This document shows, in pieces, positions 29,341-38,313 of a stretch of 64,000 nucleotides of DNA (its first letter is position 1; each line of letters starts with the position of its first letter). The translations under genes were made by a program, and so were the position numbers. The notes beneath the pieces are model-generated. The model was not told the DNA's origin. It saw nothing but the letters and a program-made list of their open reading frames with translations, and ran no database searches. Origin of the DNA: Microcoleus sp. FACHB-68 (GTDB lineage Bacteria > Cyanobacteriota > Cyanobacteriia > Cyanobacteriales > Oscillatoriaceae); assembly GCF_014695715.1 (NCBI RefSeq), contig NZ_JACJOT010000017.1, positions 1 to 64,000 of the forward strand, written 5' to 3'.

Positions 29341-30718
29341 AATTGTCAGTCGCAAATCATTAGGAACGCAGCCGGTTTACGATATCGGTGTTGAGCGCGA
29401 TCATAACTTTATCCTGAAAAATGGATTAGTTGCTTCTAATTGCTTTAATAAATCCCATTCAACTGCCTATGCTTATGTCACTTATCAAACGGCTTATTTA
29501 AAGGCTAATTTTAAAGTTGAATACATGGCGGCGCTACTGACGGCAAACAGTGGCGATCAAGATAAAGTGAAAAAATACTTGGCAAATTGTGCGAGTATGG
29601 ATATTGCCGTAGAACCACCGGATATTAATCGCTCAGAGATGGAATTTACGCCGGCACAAGGCAAGATTTTGTTCGGACTCTCCGCAGTAAAAAGCGTGGG
29701 GGAAGGGGCGATTAAGTATATTTTAGAAGCGCGAGAACGGGGAGGCGCGTTTAAATCCTTAGCTGATCTGTGTGATCGCGTCGATCAGCGCACGGTGAAC
29801 AGCCGCGCCTTAGAAGCTTTAATTAAATGTGGCGCTTTTGATAATATTAACCAAAATCGGCAGCAATTAGTTGAAGACATGAAGCTGGTGATGGCTTGGG
29901 CACAAGATCGCGCCAAAGATCGAGATAGTGGACAGGGAAATTTATTCGATCTTTTGGGAACTGTAGCAACTGATAATGGATTTGAATCCGCGCCAAAAGC
30001 GCCGCCGGTTCCTAATTACAGCCAGAAAGAAAAGTTGCAGTTTGAAAAAGAATTGTTGGGCTTATATATCTCCGATCATCCCCTTAAATCTGCTCTCAAA
30101 GCTGCCAAAAAACTTGATCCTGCTCCGATTACTCTTGGTCAACTTGAGGAAAAGCGAGGAAAAAAAGTCAGTGTGATCGTAATGTTAACAGAAGTTAAAA
30201 AGATTACAACAAAAAAAGACAATCGCATGATGGCCTTTCTGCAATTAGAAGATTTGGAAGGTCAAGCAGAAGCTGTTGTGTTTCCGGATACTTACGAACA
30301 AATTCACTCATTCTTGAGTTTAGAAACCCCATTAATTTTAGCCGGAAAAGTCGAGCGCAAGGATAAGGACGAGAAACCGCAGCTAATTGTTGATAAAGCG
30401 GAGCCGGTTAAAGAAGACTTAGAACCAGTTATAGAAGAGGAAGAAGCGATGGTGCCGGCTCAAGTTGTGATGCTAGAATTGACGCTAGATCAAGTCAAAG
30501 AAACTCAAAAATTAGATAACTTAAAAGTGATTTGGGGGGATTACTCAGGGGAAACAAACAAGGAAAATGTGCCGGTGATAGCGATGATAGTATCTGGCGA
30601 ACGTCGTAAATTTGTTCGTTTTGGCCCAGAATTTCGAGTGCAAGATTGCGAACTGTTTATCAAGAGGCTTCAGGATGCGGGGTTCACAGCTAGTGTGAAT
30701 TCTGTGAATTGTAATTGA
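29333..30718 (+). CDS. dnaE: DnaE split C-intein fused to C-terminal part of DNA polymerase III alpha
   Basis: 461 residues from a GTG start: a 36-residue C-intein (VYDIGVERDHNFIL block F; NGLVASN block G with terminal Asn36) followed by Cys37 and 425 residues of C-extein beginning CFNKSHSTAYAYV. This is the canonical DnaE junction of Ssp and Npu inteins. The extein has the tandem HhH region (DLCDRVDQRTVNSRALEALI), a clamp-binding-type segment (GQGNLFDLLG) and an OB domain (KKVSVIVMLTEVKKITTK). It is 8 bases overlapped with the endonuclease gene, on the same strand as dnaE-N, so all three are probably one transcript. In most described cyanobacteria this half is far away on the chromosome. Confidence 0.97.
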   Translation: MVKIVSRKSLGTQPVYDIGVERDHNFILKNGLVASNCFNKSHSTAYAYVTYQTAYLKANFKVEYMAALLTANSGDQDKVKKYLANCASMDIAVEPPDINRSEMEFTPAQGKILFGLSAVKSVGEGAIKYILEARERGGAFKSLADLCDRVDQRTVNSRALEALIKCGAFDNINQNRQQLVEDMKLVMAWAQDRAKDRDSGQGNLFDLLGTVATDNGFESAPKAPPVPNYSQKEKLQFEKELLGLYISDHPLKSALKAAKKLDPAPITLGQLEEKRGKKVSVIVMLTEVKKITTKKDNRMMAFLQLEDLEGQAEAVVFPDTYEQIHSFLSLETPLILAGKVERKDKDEKPQLIVDKAEPVKEDLEPVIEEEEAMVPAQVVMLELTLDQVKETQKLDNLKVIWGDYSGETNKENVPVIAMIVSGERRKFVRFGPEFRVQDCELFIKRLQDAGFTASVNSVNCN

Positions 30719-30810
30719 CACCGCTCGGTATGAGATAGTTATGTTTAGAACTTTCCTGGCGAACGCACAGCACATTTATCACTTCTGAGATTGAAGTAGA
30801 ATTGGCATCT

Positions 30811-31956
30811 ATGAACCCTCAGCCGGCTCAGTTATGGAAATGTGTGAATATCCTTCAAGGGCACAGCGCTGCCATCAATTCTGTTGCCCTCAGTGCTGAT
30901 GGTCAAATTCTTGCCAGCGCCAGCGATGATAAAACCGTCAAGTTGTGGAATTTGAAAACAGGACAACCGCTTTATACATTTTTTGGGCATTCTAAAGAGG
31001 TTTATTCAGTTGCCATTAGCCCAGATTCACAAATGCTGGTTGCGGGTGACTTCAACAAAAAAATTACAAGCTGGAATTTGCCTAAAAGAGGATTGCTCAG
31101 AAGTTTTTATTATTTAAATACGCCTTACAGTCATTCAGATTTTATTTATTCCGTTGCTTTTAGTCCTGATCAAAAAACGTTGGTGAGTGGCAGTGCAGAT
31201 AAAACGATCAGGCTTTGGAATTTGGAAACCGGCAAACTAATTCGGATTCTCAATGGGCATTTAAATACGGTTGCCTGTCTAGCAATCGATCCAAGTGGAC
31301 AAACTCTAATTAGTGGGAGTGCTGATCAAACAATCAGGCTGTGGAATTTAAGAAGTTATCAACAAACCCAGACAATTTCCGAGCATTCAGACGGGGTATT
31401 TTCTGTTGCGATTAGTCCAGATGGAAAGATGTTTGCCAGCGGAAGTGGAGATACCACAATTAAGCTGTGGAATCTGCACACCGGCAGCGATGAAAAAGCG
31501 CCACAATTTCCCCTACAAACGCTAACCGGACACTCGGATGCAGTTTTTTCCGTGGCGTTCAGTCCTGACGGTCAAACGCTTGTGAGTGGCAGCAGGGATG
31601 GTACAATCAATTTTTGGAATGTAGCCACCGGCAGCCTCACCAGCACGCTTCCCGGTTGCCATCCGGTTGCTTTTAGTCCAGATGGGCAAATTTTAGTCAG
31701 TGGTGGGGACATCGGCACGCTGAAAATTTGGCGTACAAACGTTAAGCGAACTGAACACACCTCAGAACCGAATTTATGTGGGGAATGGTGGGAAGTTTTA
31801 GGCGTTAATCAAGATGCGGCTTTTGAGGAAGTTAAGGGCGCTTACCGGCGTTTGGTGAAGCAGTATCACCCTGATGTAAATAGCGCTGCCGGTGCCAAAG
31901 CAAATATGCAAGCAATTATTGAGGCTTATCAGGCATTTCAGAAGCAACTCATTTAG
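30811..31956 (+). CDS. Seven-bladed WD40 protein with C-terminal J-domain
   Basis: 381 residues. Seven WD repeats (blade ends LWNLKTG, SWNLPKR, LWNLETG, LWNLRSY, LWNLHTG, FWNVATG, IWRTNVK) make one complete propeller at residues about 10-310. A DnaJ-type J-domain follows at about 322-381: WWEVLGVNQDA, then QYHPDVN with HPD at about 353-355, ending shortly after helix IV. The J-domain would recruit and stimulate an Hsp70, with the propeller selecting a client. Two in-frame starts exist, TTG 30802 and ATG 30811; the ATG is used. It follows dnaE by 92 bp on the same strand. Confidence 0.9.
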   Translation: MNPQPAQLWKCVNILQGHSAAINSVALSADGQILASASDDKTVKLWNLKTGQPLYTFFGHSKEVYSVAISPDSQMLVAGDFNKKITSWNLPKRGLLRSFYYLNTPYSHSDFIYSVAFSPDQKTLVSGSADKTIRLWNLETGKLIRILNGHLNTVACLAIDPSGQTLISGSADQTIRLWNLRSYQQTQTISEHSDGVFSVAISPDGKMFASGSGDTTIKLWNLHTGSDEKAPQFPLQTLTGHSDAVFSVAFSPDGQTLVSGSRDGTINFWNVATGSLTSTLPGCHPVAFSPDGQILVSGGDIGTLKIWRTNVKRTEHTSEPNLCGEWWEVLGVNQDAAFEEVKGAYRRLVKQYHPDVNSAAGAKANMQAIIEAYQAFQKQLI

Positions 31957-32041
31957 CCGTTACTCTAGCCGCTGCCGGCAGCACTGCAATCTAACCGCTT
32001 AACCTCACACTTGCGAGCATTTTTCCGCAACAAGTTTGCCC

Positions 32042-32797
32042 TTAAATAGAGCTGAATTCTGATGATAAACTACATCTTTCCTCCGAACACAACACCGTTG
32101 GAATCCCCAAGACGGAACACGGAAATTTAGCGCCAAGTTTTTTGATAATTGGATGATCTGCAGAATCACACCCTAAAAACAGTACATCTGCTGCTTCTGA
32201 TTCCACAACTTTTCTCAGTTCCTCCGCCACGCGCCCAAACCGCAGATGCGCTGTAAAAGAACCGCGCCATTCTTCAGCTAAGCAGCGGGCTTGCCATAAA
32301 ATTTTATCGGCTTGCTCAAACCGATTGCTTGGCGAAAACGTTGTTTTGTAATTGCGCCTATCGACGGATGTCATTCGCGCATTTGCCGCTAATGCTTGAG
32401 ATTCTGACTGCGTTAAAACAGTTGTGGGACAATTAAATGCCGGTGCTGTTGAAATTTCTGATGAAATTTGCGATTTTGATGAAATACCGGCCCCAGGTAA
32501 GCTAAAAATATCTAAACCCTGAGTGTTAGGACGTTCATCAACAACGTAGACAACTTGAACCGTCACTTTTTTGCGACTGACTAAACGAGTTTGGTGGGCG
32601 ATCCACAAGGTGAGGTCTAGCGCTGTTTGACTTCTGGGGGAGCTACTATAGCCAACCACCAAATTCAGTGGTTTCGCAGAAGATTTTTCTGAATGAGAAT
32701 GTGAAGAAGCCGGTTCTGCGAGCAAAACCATTTGTTCCACTAAATCATGACGGCCCATTGCGCTTTCTAGACGCGCTAACATTGGCTTGATCTTCAC
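32042..32797 (-). CDS. Universal stress protein (UspA-like) under a c-di-AMP riboswitch
   Basis: 251 residues. The Usp-type alpha/beta core starts at LNLVVGYSSSPRSQTALDLTL and closes with ADVLFLGCDSADHPIIKKLG and CSVLGIP; the family ATP-binding GxxGHS motif is changed to GCDSADHP, so nucleotide binding is uncertain. A long serine-rich loop separates the two halves. GTG 32797 has GAGAGAGG upstream. The c-di-AMP riboswitch at 32936-33080 is 139 bases upstream on the same strand. Confidence 0.82.
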   Translation of the reverse strand: MKIKPMLARLESAMGRHDLVEQMVLLAEPASSHSHSEKSSAKPLNLVVGYSSSPRSQTALDLTLWIAHQTRLVSRKKVTVQVVYVVDERPNTQGLDIFSLPGAGISSKSQISSEISTAPAFNCPTTVLTQSESQALAANARMTSVDRRNYKTTFSPSNRFEQADKILWQARCLAEEWRGSFTAHLRFGRVAEELRKVVESEAADVLFLGCDSADHPIIKKLGAKFPCSVLGIPTVLCSEERCSLSSEFSSI

Positions 32798-32935
32798 AGC
32801 TTAAACCTCTCTCAAATCAATGGATAACGGATGAGAGGTGGGTTAAGAACGGATAGTCACTTGTTATGTGTATTTGCAGTGACATCCCCAAGGAGATCCC
32901 CACGACAACTGCTATAGAAGCCAAAGTCTAGGGTG

Positions 32936-33080
32936 CTCCTCCCATTGCCGACGGAGTTAGCTGACGGGCTAAGACTGGAAGGTGTCTCTCTCGAAAGATT
33001 AGCCCCAAAAATTGGTTCCTCCGCTCCATATCCCAGCCTGACCAGCATAAAATGTCAGTCTGGATTGGATTAGGCTACCC
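32936..33080 (-). promoter_or_regulatory. c-di-AMP riboswitch (ydaO-yuaA class), upstream of the Usp gene
   Basis: Read on the minus strand: GGTAGCCTAATCC, then GGAGCGGAGGAACC, then TTTTTGGGGCTAATCT, then the conserved core AGCCCGTCAGCTAACTCCG followed by GGCAATGGGAGGAG. These blocks, in this order, are the conserved parts of the ydaO-yuaA leader. Two further copies lie at 36.7 and 38.8 kb. No clear terminator was seen between it and the gene, so the expression platform is undefined. Confidence 0.93.
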
Positions 33081-33111
33081 ACTCAATAAATGAACCTAAC
33101 CCTAGTGTAAT

Positions 33112-33951
33112 CTACTCTTCTTGATTAAAGTAGCGATCTAAGAAATCTAAAGCATGATTTCGCAGTTCATAATATTCCTTAGATTCTCGCAATTCATGGC
33201 GATCTCGTGGATGCGCGAAAGGAACGTCTAAAATTTCGCCAATTGTCGCAGCCGGCCCATTTGTCATCATCACAATGCGATCAGACATATAGATCGCTTC
33301 ATCAACATCGTGTGTGATCATCATCACAGCCTGCCGCTGGGTTTCCCAAATATCGAGTACCTGTTTTTGCAATTTGCCCCTCGTTAGGGCGTCGAGTGCC
33401 CCAAACGGTTCATCCATTAACAGCATTTTGGGGCGAGTTGCCAAAGCTCTCGCAATTCCGACGCGCTGTTTCATCCCCCCAGAAATTTCATCGGGATATT
33501 TCTCAGCCGCTGCTGTTAAGTTCACCATTGCTAAGTGTTCATTAACAATGCTAATTTTTTCCGCACGATTGGCATTTTTTAACACTTCATCAACCGCAAG
33601 CCGGATATTTTCGCGCACCGTCAACCACGGCAGCAGTCCATAGTGTTGAAACACCATCATGCGTTCTGCGCCCGGTTTGCGGATTTCTTTCCCATCAAGT
33701 CGCACCGAGCCGGCAGTCGGTTTTTCCAAACCGGCAACCATTTTCAGGAGGGTTGATTTACCACAACCCGAATGACCAATAACAGAAATATATTCATCTT
33801 CACCAACCGTCAGGTTGACACCATCTAAAACCACCATCTCACCGCCATTCGGATTGGTGTAACTTTTGACGATGTTTTCAATTTCTAAAAATCCCGAATT
33901 GCGAACATTTTTCTCATTAGCACCCTTTGGAAAAGAACTAGATTTCGTCAT
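33112..33951 (-). CDS. ABC transporter ATPase of nitrate/bicarbonate/sulfonate type
   Basis: 279 residues with Walker A GHSGCGKST, signature ISGGMKQR, Walker B MLLMDEP and switch THDVDEA. The C-terminal RDRHELR motif places it in the NrtD/CmpD/SsuB/TauB group. It drives uptake through the NrtB-like permease, with the NrtA-like lipoprotein as receptor. Third gene of the operon at 36.5-33.1 kb headed by a c-di-AMP riboswitch. Substrate is not determinable from sequence. Confidence 0.92.
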   Translation of the reverse strand: MTKSSSFPKGANEKNVRNSGFLEIENIVKSYTNPNGGEMVVLDGVNLTVGEDEYISVIGHSGCGKSTLLKMVAGLEKPTAGSVRLDGKEIRKPGAERMMVFQHYGLLPWLTVRENIRLAVDEVLKNANRAEKISIVNEHLAMVNLTAAAEKYPDEISGGMKQRVGIARALATRPKMLLMDEPFGALDALTRGKLQKQVLDIWETQRQAVMMITHDVDEAIYMSDRIVMMTNGPAATIGEILDVPFAHPRDRHELRESKEYYELRNHALDFLDRYFNQEE

Positions 33952-34106
33952 AATTTTACTCCTGATTTCTCGTTTTTAACGCTTATCACTGCTCTATCGG
34001 CCTGTGAGTTTATCTGCGTGTATCTGCCTGCGGTCAAAAATCCAAAAAATTAACTATCTTGTGGAGAAAAGATAATTATTAAAGCTTACCCATTTCCAAC
34101 TCCCAG

Positions 34107-35552
34107 CTAAGACATGAACAAAGATTGGGGACGATTTGCTCTAATTTCAAAACTGTTAAGATAGCCCACCGGATCGCTAGGGTCGAAGCCTTTCTTATCG
34201 ATAAAAACCTCTGGGCGCTCGACCTTATAATCATCTTTTGGACAGGCAATTCCCAACTCAGCCGCCACCTCTCGATAAATATCTGTTCTCCAGCCTTTGC
34301 CGGCTAGTTCTTCCGCATTTTTGGGAACCTGTTTAATTTGCCCCCAGCGAGCGGCTTGAGTCATTAACCAGATACTTCTAGAACGCCACATAAACGTGGA
34401 GTGTTCGCCGGGTTCTTGAGGAATGTTCGGGGGAATGTTAAAAAATACTGTGGTGTCAGGCGATTTCACAATCCGCTCTTTGCCATCAAACCCGCCATAA
34501 TTATAGTCCCCTACAATTGCCGGTCGCGTGAATTTATCAATTGGCCCAGTTTTCGGTTTTGCACCAGTAAAAGAGCGTTCTGTCAGCAGTTTTGCCACTT
34601 CGTCGCCATTGTTGGGATCACCGCAATACCGGCAGGCTTCAATCATTGCTTTGAGCAGGGAACGATAAGTTTTAGGGTAATCTTCGATGAAAGATTGCAT
34701 GACTCCTAGCAGCCTATCTGGATGTCCCAGCCAAATTTCTTTACCTTGAGCAAAGGTAAAACCAATTCCCTGATCCCCATTCGTTGCTTTTTCGTAAATG
34801 GCGCGTGTGTTCCAAGGTTCGGCTACCATGTAAGCTTGCATTGCCCCAATTCGCACGTTTGTTACCATTTGCGGCGGGGGAACAATAATCACTCGAAATT
34901 CTTTCAGCGGATCGACACCGGCAGCCGCTGATAAATAGCGGATAAAGTATTCATAAATGGCAGAACTCAACACAACAGCCCAGACTCTATTTTCTCTCGA
35001 CTGGCTTTCAAAATAAGCTCTAAATTGTTTGCCGAATGCTTCCAAGTCACCGTTATATTCGTACCAAGGACGCAAACCAAAATCCCACATTTTCCGGTTC
35101 ATCGTCATGGCATTGCCGTGCCGGTGAATCGTCATGCCGGCACACAGGGGGGCGTGACGTGCGCCTTCCGCTCCAATTCGGGCGTTGGTAACAGCACCAG
35201 ACACAACGGGTGCGGCATCCGTTCGGCCAAAAATCACGCCATCGCGGGAGGTTGCCCAACTGGCTTCGCGGTTAAGTGTGACGTTTAAACCGTACTTGCG
35301 GAAAAACCCTTTTTTCCAGGCGATCGCAAAGGGGGCGCAGTCGTTCACCGGCACATATCCAATGGTGAGATTGGGTTTTTCTAGGGATTTGGGATCGACG
35401 ACTTGTTCAATTGCTAAGGCTTCTTTGGTGAGTCCTTTCGCAGAACGATCACCACTAACGGCACAAGAAGAAAGTGCCATTCCAGCTGCCGCCGCACCCA
35501 TTCCTTTCAAAAACTCGCGCCGGCTCCAATCATTTGGGGAGATGTCAGTCAT
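34107..35552 (-). CDS. NrtA/CmpA-family solute-binding lipoprotein with Tat signal
   Basis: 481 residues from ATG 35552. A twin-arginine signal (SRREFLKG) leads to a lipobox ending LSSC (Cys30). The body matches the NrtA/CmpA family: LTIGYVPVNDCAPFAIAWKKGFF, REASWATSRDGV, RIGAMQAYMVAEPW, ending DPVGYLNSFEIR. NrtA and CmpA bind nitrate and bicarbonate; this protein is clearly divergent from both, so the ligand is open. Unlike nrtABCD, the gene order here is permease, receptor, ATPase. Other in-frame starts exist at 35576 (TTG) and 35564 (ATG). Confidence 0.88.
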   Translation of the reverse strand: MTDISPNDWSRREFLKGMGAAAAGMALSSCAVSGDRSAKGLTKEALAIEQVVDPKSLEKPNLTIGYVPVNDCAPFAIAWKKGFFRKYGLNVTLNREASWATSRDGVIFGRTDAAPVVSGAVTNARIGAEGARHAPLCAGMTIHRHGNAMTMNRKMWDFGLRPWYEYNGDLEAFGKQFRAYFESQSRENRVWAVVLSSAIYEYFIRYLSAAAGVDPLKEFRVIIVPPPQMVTNVRIGAMQAYMVAEPWNTRAIYEKATNGDQGIGFTFAQGKEIWLGHPDRLLGVMQSFIEDYPKTYRSLLKAMIEACRYCGDPNNGDEVAKLLTERSFTGAKPKTGPIDKFTRPAIVGDYNYGGFDGKERIVKSPDTTVFFNIPPNIPQEPGEHSTFMWRSRSIWLMTQAARWGQIKQVPKNAEELAGKGWRTDIYREVAAELGIACPKDDYKVERPEVFIDKKGFDPSDPVGYLNSFEIRANRPQSLFMS

Positions 35553-35681
35553 ATTCAGTCTCATCCTCGCTTTCAAAGCGATTAGCGTTTTGCCAGCGTT
35601 CAGTTATTTTTTGCCACTGATTACTGACAGCAACTAGCTCACAGCTACTTGCTGAAAATTATTAACAATGCGGGTTTACAA

Positions 35682-36530
35682 TTATGTGCTGCGTGCGGAA
35701 CGGTGGGTGATCAATTCCTGTAGTTTGCCAACCGCCCAGTCCAAGATAAGTCCTGTTAATCCAATAACTAAGATGGCGAGAAAGACAGAACTTAAATTCA
35801 GCCGGCTCCATTCATCCCACACAAAAAAGCCAATACCAATCCCACCTGTGAGCATTTCTACAGCAACGATCACCAGCCACGCAATCCCTAAGCTAATTCT
35901 TAAGCCGGTGAAGATATAAGGCAAACTTGCCGGCCAGATAATTTTAGTAATACGTCGCCAGCGCGGCATTTCTAGCACCCGTGCTACATCCAGATAATCC
36001 TTGGAAACACTAGAAACGCCGAGGGCGGTGTTAATAATTGTTGGCCACAAAGAGGTGATAAATATCACAAAGATCGCGGATGGATCGGCGAGGTTAAAGA
36101 TAGCTAAGGCAATCGGCAACCAAGCAAGCGGCGACACCGGCTTGAAAATTTGAACAAGCGGATTCAGCGCCATCATTGCTTGTTTGGACATCCCAATCAA
36201 AAAACCGAGTGGGATAGCAACCAGTGCGCCTAATCCAAAGCCGATTAAAACCCGGCGGATGCTGGCGATTAATAACCAACCAATGCCTAAATCTCCGGGT
36301 CCTCGCTGATAAAATGGATGGGTAATGTAATCCCAATTTGCGGCAAGTGCTTGAGGGGGTGTGGGAATTAATTCCTTGTGGAACAAAGCCACAATCCACC
36401 ACAGCACAATAATTCCTAAAAATCCGGCTGCCGGGAGTAAGACCACATCCCGGACAATCACGGGTTTAGCCCGTTTCCAAGTGGCTTGTCCAGCCACCGC
36501 AATTACCGACAAATTCAACTGAATTGCCAT
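35682..36530 (-). CDS. NrtB/CmpB-type ABC permease
   Basis: About 282 residues from ATG 36530, which has GGAG 6 bases upstream; the open frame extends to 36653 but that extension is not protein-like. Six membrane helices, with the EAA loop ARVLEMPRWRRITKIIWPAS, as in the nitrate/taurine/bicarbonate permeases. First gene of the three-gene operon; a c-di-AMP riboswitch lies 150 bases upstream on the same strand. Confidence 0.92.
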   Translation of the reverse strand: MAIQLNLSVIAVAGQATWKRAKPVIVRDVVLLPAAGFLGIIVLWWIVALFHKELIPTPPQALAANWDYITHPFYQRGPGDLGIGWLLIASIRRVLIGFGLGALVAIPLGFLIGMSKQAMMALNPLVQIFKPVSPLAWLPIALAIFNLADPSAIFVIFITSLWPTIINTALGVSSVSKDYLDVARVLEMPRWRRITKIIWPASLPYIFTGLRISLGIAWLVIVAVEMLTGGIGIGFFVWDEWSRLNLSSVFLAILVIGLTGLILDWAVGKLQELITHRSARST

Positions 36531-36679
36531 ATAAAACTCCTCAGAGTCAGGGGTAGGTACAACAAGACAGACCCATACCAACCGGAGACACTTCGGAACT
36601 ATGAAGTATGAATGATGAATGATAAATCCGCAATCCAGGGGTTTATCACTCACTGTTCAGCTTTCAATATTTTCCTAAG

Positions 36680-36840
36680 TCTCCTCTCAATGCCTGCGAA
36701 GTTAGCTGACGGGCTAGGGCTGAGAGATGCCCTTCTCGATGCCTCTTTTCTAAGAATGATAAGAGATAGAGATAAGCCCCAAGAGTTGGTTCCTCCGCTC
36801 CGATTTCATCTGTTCAGATAAAACCTTGGATTAGGCTGAC
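36680..36840 (-). promoter_or_regulatory. c-di-AMP riboswitch (ydaO-yuaA class), upstream of the ABC transporter operon
   Basis: On the minus strand: GTCAGCCTAATCC, CGGAGCGGAGGAACC, CTTGGGGCTTATCTC, a variable hairpin, GGGCATCTCTCAGCCC, then AGCCCGTCAGCTAACTTCG and CAGGCATTGAGAGGAG. All conserved ydaO-yuaA blocks are present and in order. Such elements normally act as genetic OFF switches for K+ and osmolyte transport and cell-wall genes. Confidence 0.94.
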
Positions 36841-36975
36841 TTTACCAAATTAGATTTTTATAAGTGTAGCTTTATAATTCCAATTCGTCAATCCACCTTT
36901 TTGTATAGCATATTACAAAACACAGACTTTTGAAAAATTAATCTCCCTTTAGGAGTAAATCCATTCAATCTTTAC

Positions 36976-38313
36976 TTAAATTAAAAATCGAAACGTCATA
37001 TACAAAGCAGCAACTAGCAATTGCATCGCCATTACTGGGATGCCGTAACGCAGAAACGTTTTAAACGAAATCCGGCGTCCGTGCAGCTCTGAAACCCCTG
37101 CCGCGACGATATTAGAAGAAGCGCCGACTAGGGTTCCATTTCCTCCCAAGGTTGCGCCAAACATCATGGCATAAAACAGTGGGAGAACCATAGTGGGAAA
37201 CTGCCCCTGAAAGTTAGGATCTAGCACTTCTGGGGCTGCTAAACCAATATTGACGACGTATTGTTTAAGTAATGGCACCATTGCCACCACAAGCGGAATA
37301 TTGGGGATAACGCTGGATAGTAGACCCACGAAAAAGAGGAGAAACAGTGAACCTAATGCAATATTTTTTCCCAGCATCACGGCGAGTATCCCAGACAAAC
37401 CTTTGATAACCCCTGTTTTTTCCAGTCCACCTATCAGAACAAAGGTACACATAAAAAATATTAAGGTACTCCAGTCTACATCCCGCAATATATTGTTGAC
37501 GGAATCAATGTTGCTGTGGTGAGCAAGAAGCAAAGCTAAAGCCGCTCCCAACAAAGCGACGGTTGCGGGTGACATAGGAATAGGGAGCGATTCTCCTACC
37601 ACAAAGAACACTAAAACAAAGGCGACAATTAAAGCCCCTACTGCTAAAATTCGGGGGTGATTAATTTGAGGATGGGGTAATTCCTCCAAATTATCCAATT
37701 CTTTGCGCCAAGTTTTGGGAAATAACCACGGCAGCATGATTAAGATCGTCCCGATTGCCAGAATTCCACCAAAACTTAACTGAAATAGGTAATCTGTAAA
37801 GCTAATATTGACGGCATCACCTACAATAAACGTCGCGGGATCGCCAACAAGTGTCAGCAGTCCCGCGCTGTTAGCCACAAATACCATCAGAATCAGTAAA
37901 GGAACAAAATCAACGCCTAATTCTGCTGCCATTGGCGGCAGTAAAGGCGCAAGCAGCATCACAGTTGTGGCATTGGGTAAAACTGCACAAATGGGGGTTG
38001 TAATGCCGACAATGGCAAGCAAAAGTCGCTTACCTTTCCCTTGAGCCAAGATCACTATTTGAGTCCCTAAGTATTCAAAGATTTTAGTCGGCTCAAATGC
38101 TCGTACCAGTACCATGACTCCGAAAAATAAACCCAATGTTGCGTGACTGCGGCTGATGTAGCCGATCGCTTCGTTTAAAGTCATGATGTGGGTAAACACC
38201 AGTAGTAATGCCCCCAAAAAGGCTGCAATCACTAGGTGCAACCACTCAGTCATAATTAAGAAAATTACGCTGATAAAGGTTACTGTTGCAACAATAGCTT
38301 GCCAGTTTTCCAT
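36976..38313 (-). CDS. ArsB/NhaD-type (ion transporter superfamily) membrane transporter
   Basis: 445 residues, about 11-12 hydrophobic helices. TTPICAVLPNATTVMLLAPL and the second-half counterpart SSVIPNIPLVVAMVPLL are the two inverted-repeat hairpin motifs of the IT superfamily (ArsB, NhaD, SLC13, CitM). GDPATFIVG and GGNGTLVGASSNIVA are the substrate-site motifs shared by ArsB and NhaD. It could export Na+/H+ or arsenite or import an anion. Control by a c-di-AMP riboswitch and the neighbours favour an ion-homeostasis role. Confidence 0.87.
   Translation of the reverse strand: MENWQAIVATVTFISVIFLIMTEWLHLVIAAFLGALLLVFTHIMTLNEAIGYISRSHATLGLFFGVMVLVRAFEPTKIFEYLGTQIVILAQGKGKRLLLAIVGITTPICAVLPNATTVMLLAPLLPPMAAELGVDFVPLLILMVFVANSAGLLTLVGDPATFIVGDAVNISFTDYLFQLSFGGILAIGTILIMLPWLFPKTWRKELDNLEELPHPQINHPRILAVGALIVAFVLVFFVVGESLPIPMSPATVALLGAALALLLAHHSNIDSVNNILRDVDWSTLIFFMCTFVLIGGLEKTGVIKGLSGILAVMLGKNIALGSLFLLFFVGLLSSVIPNIPLVVAMVPLLKQYVVNIGLAAPEVLDPNFQGQFPTMVLPLFYAMMFGATLGGNGTLVGASSNIVAAGVSELHGRRISFKTFLRYGIPVMAMQLLVAALYMTFRFLI

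Noticed and set aside
28255-29441. Interpretation as a mis-sequenced continuous intein with a 259-residue endonuclease
   Set aside because: It would need both a false stop and a false frameshift. The C-half has its own well-placed AAGGAG and start, so three separate genes are the better reading, though resequencing should settle it.
32857-33048. Minus-strand 63-residue open frame
   Set aside because: It overlaps riboswitch 1 and has no protein features.
36531-36653. N-terminal extension of the NrtB-like permease to 36653
   Set aside because: The added residues are not protein-like, while ATG 36530 has GGAG at ideal distance.
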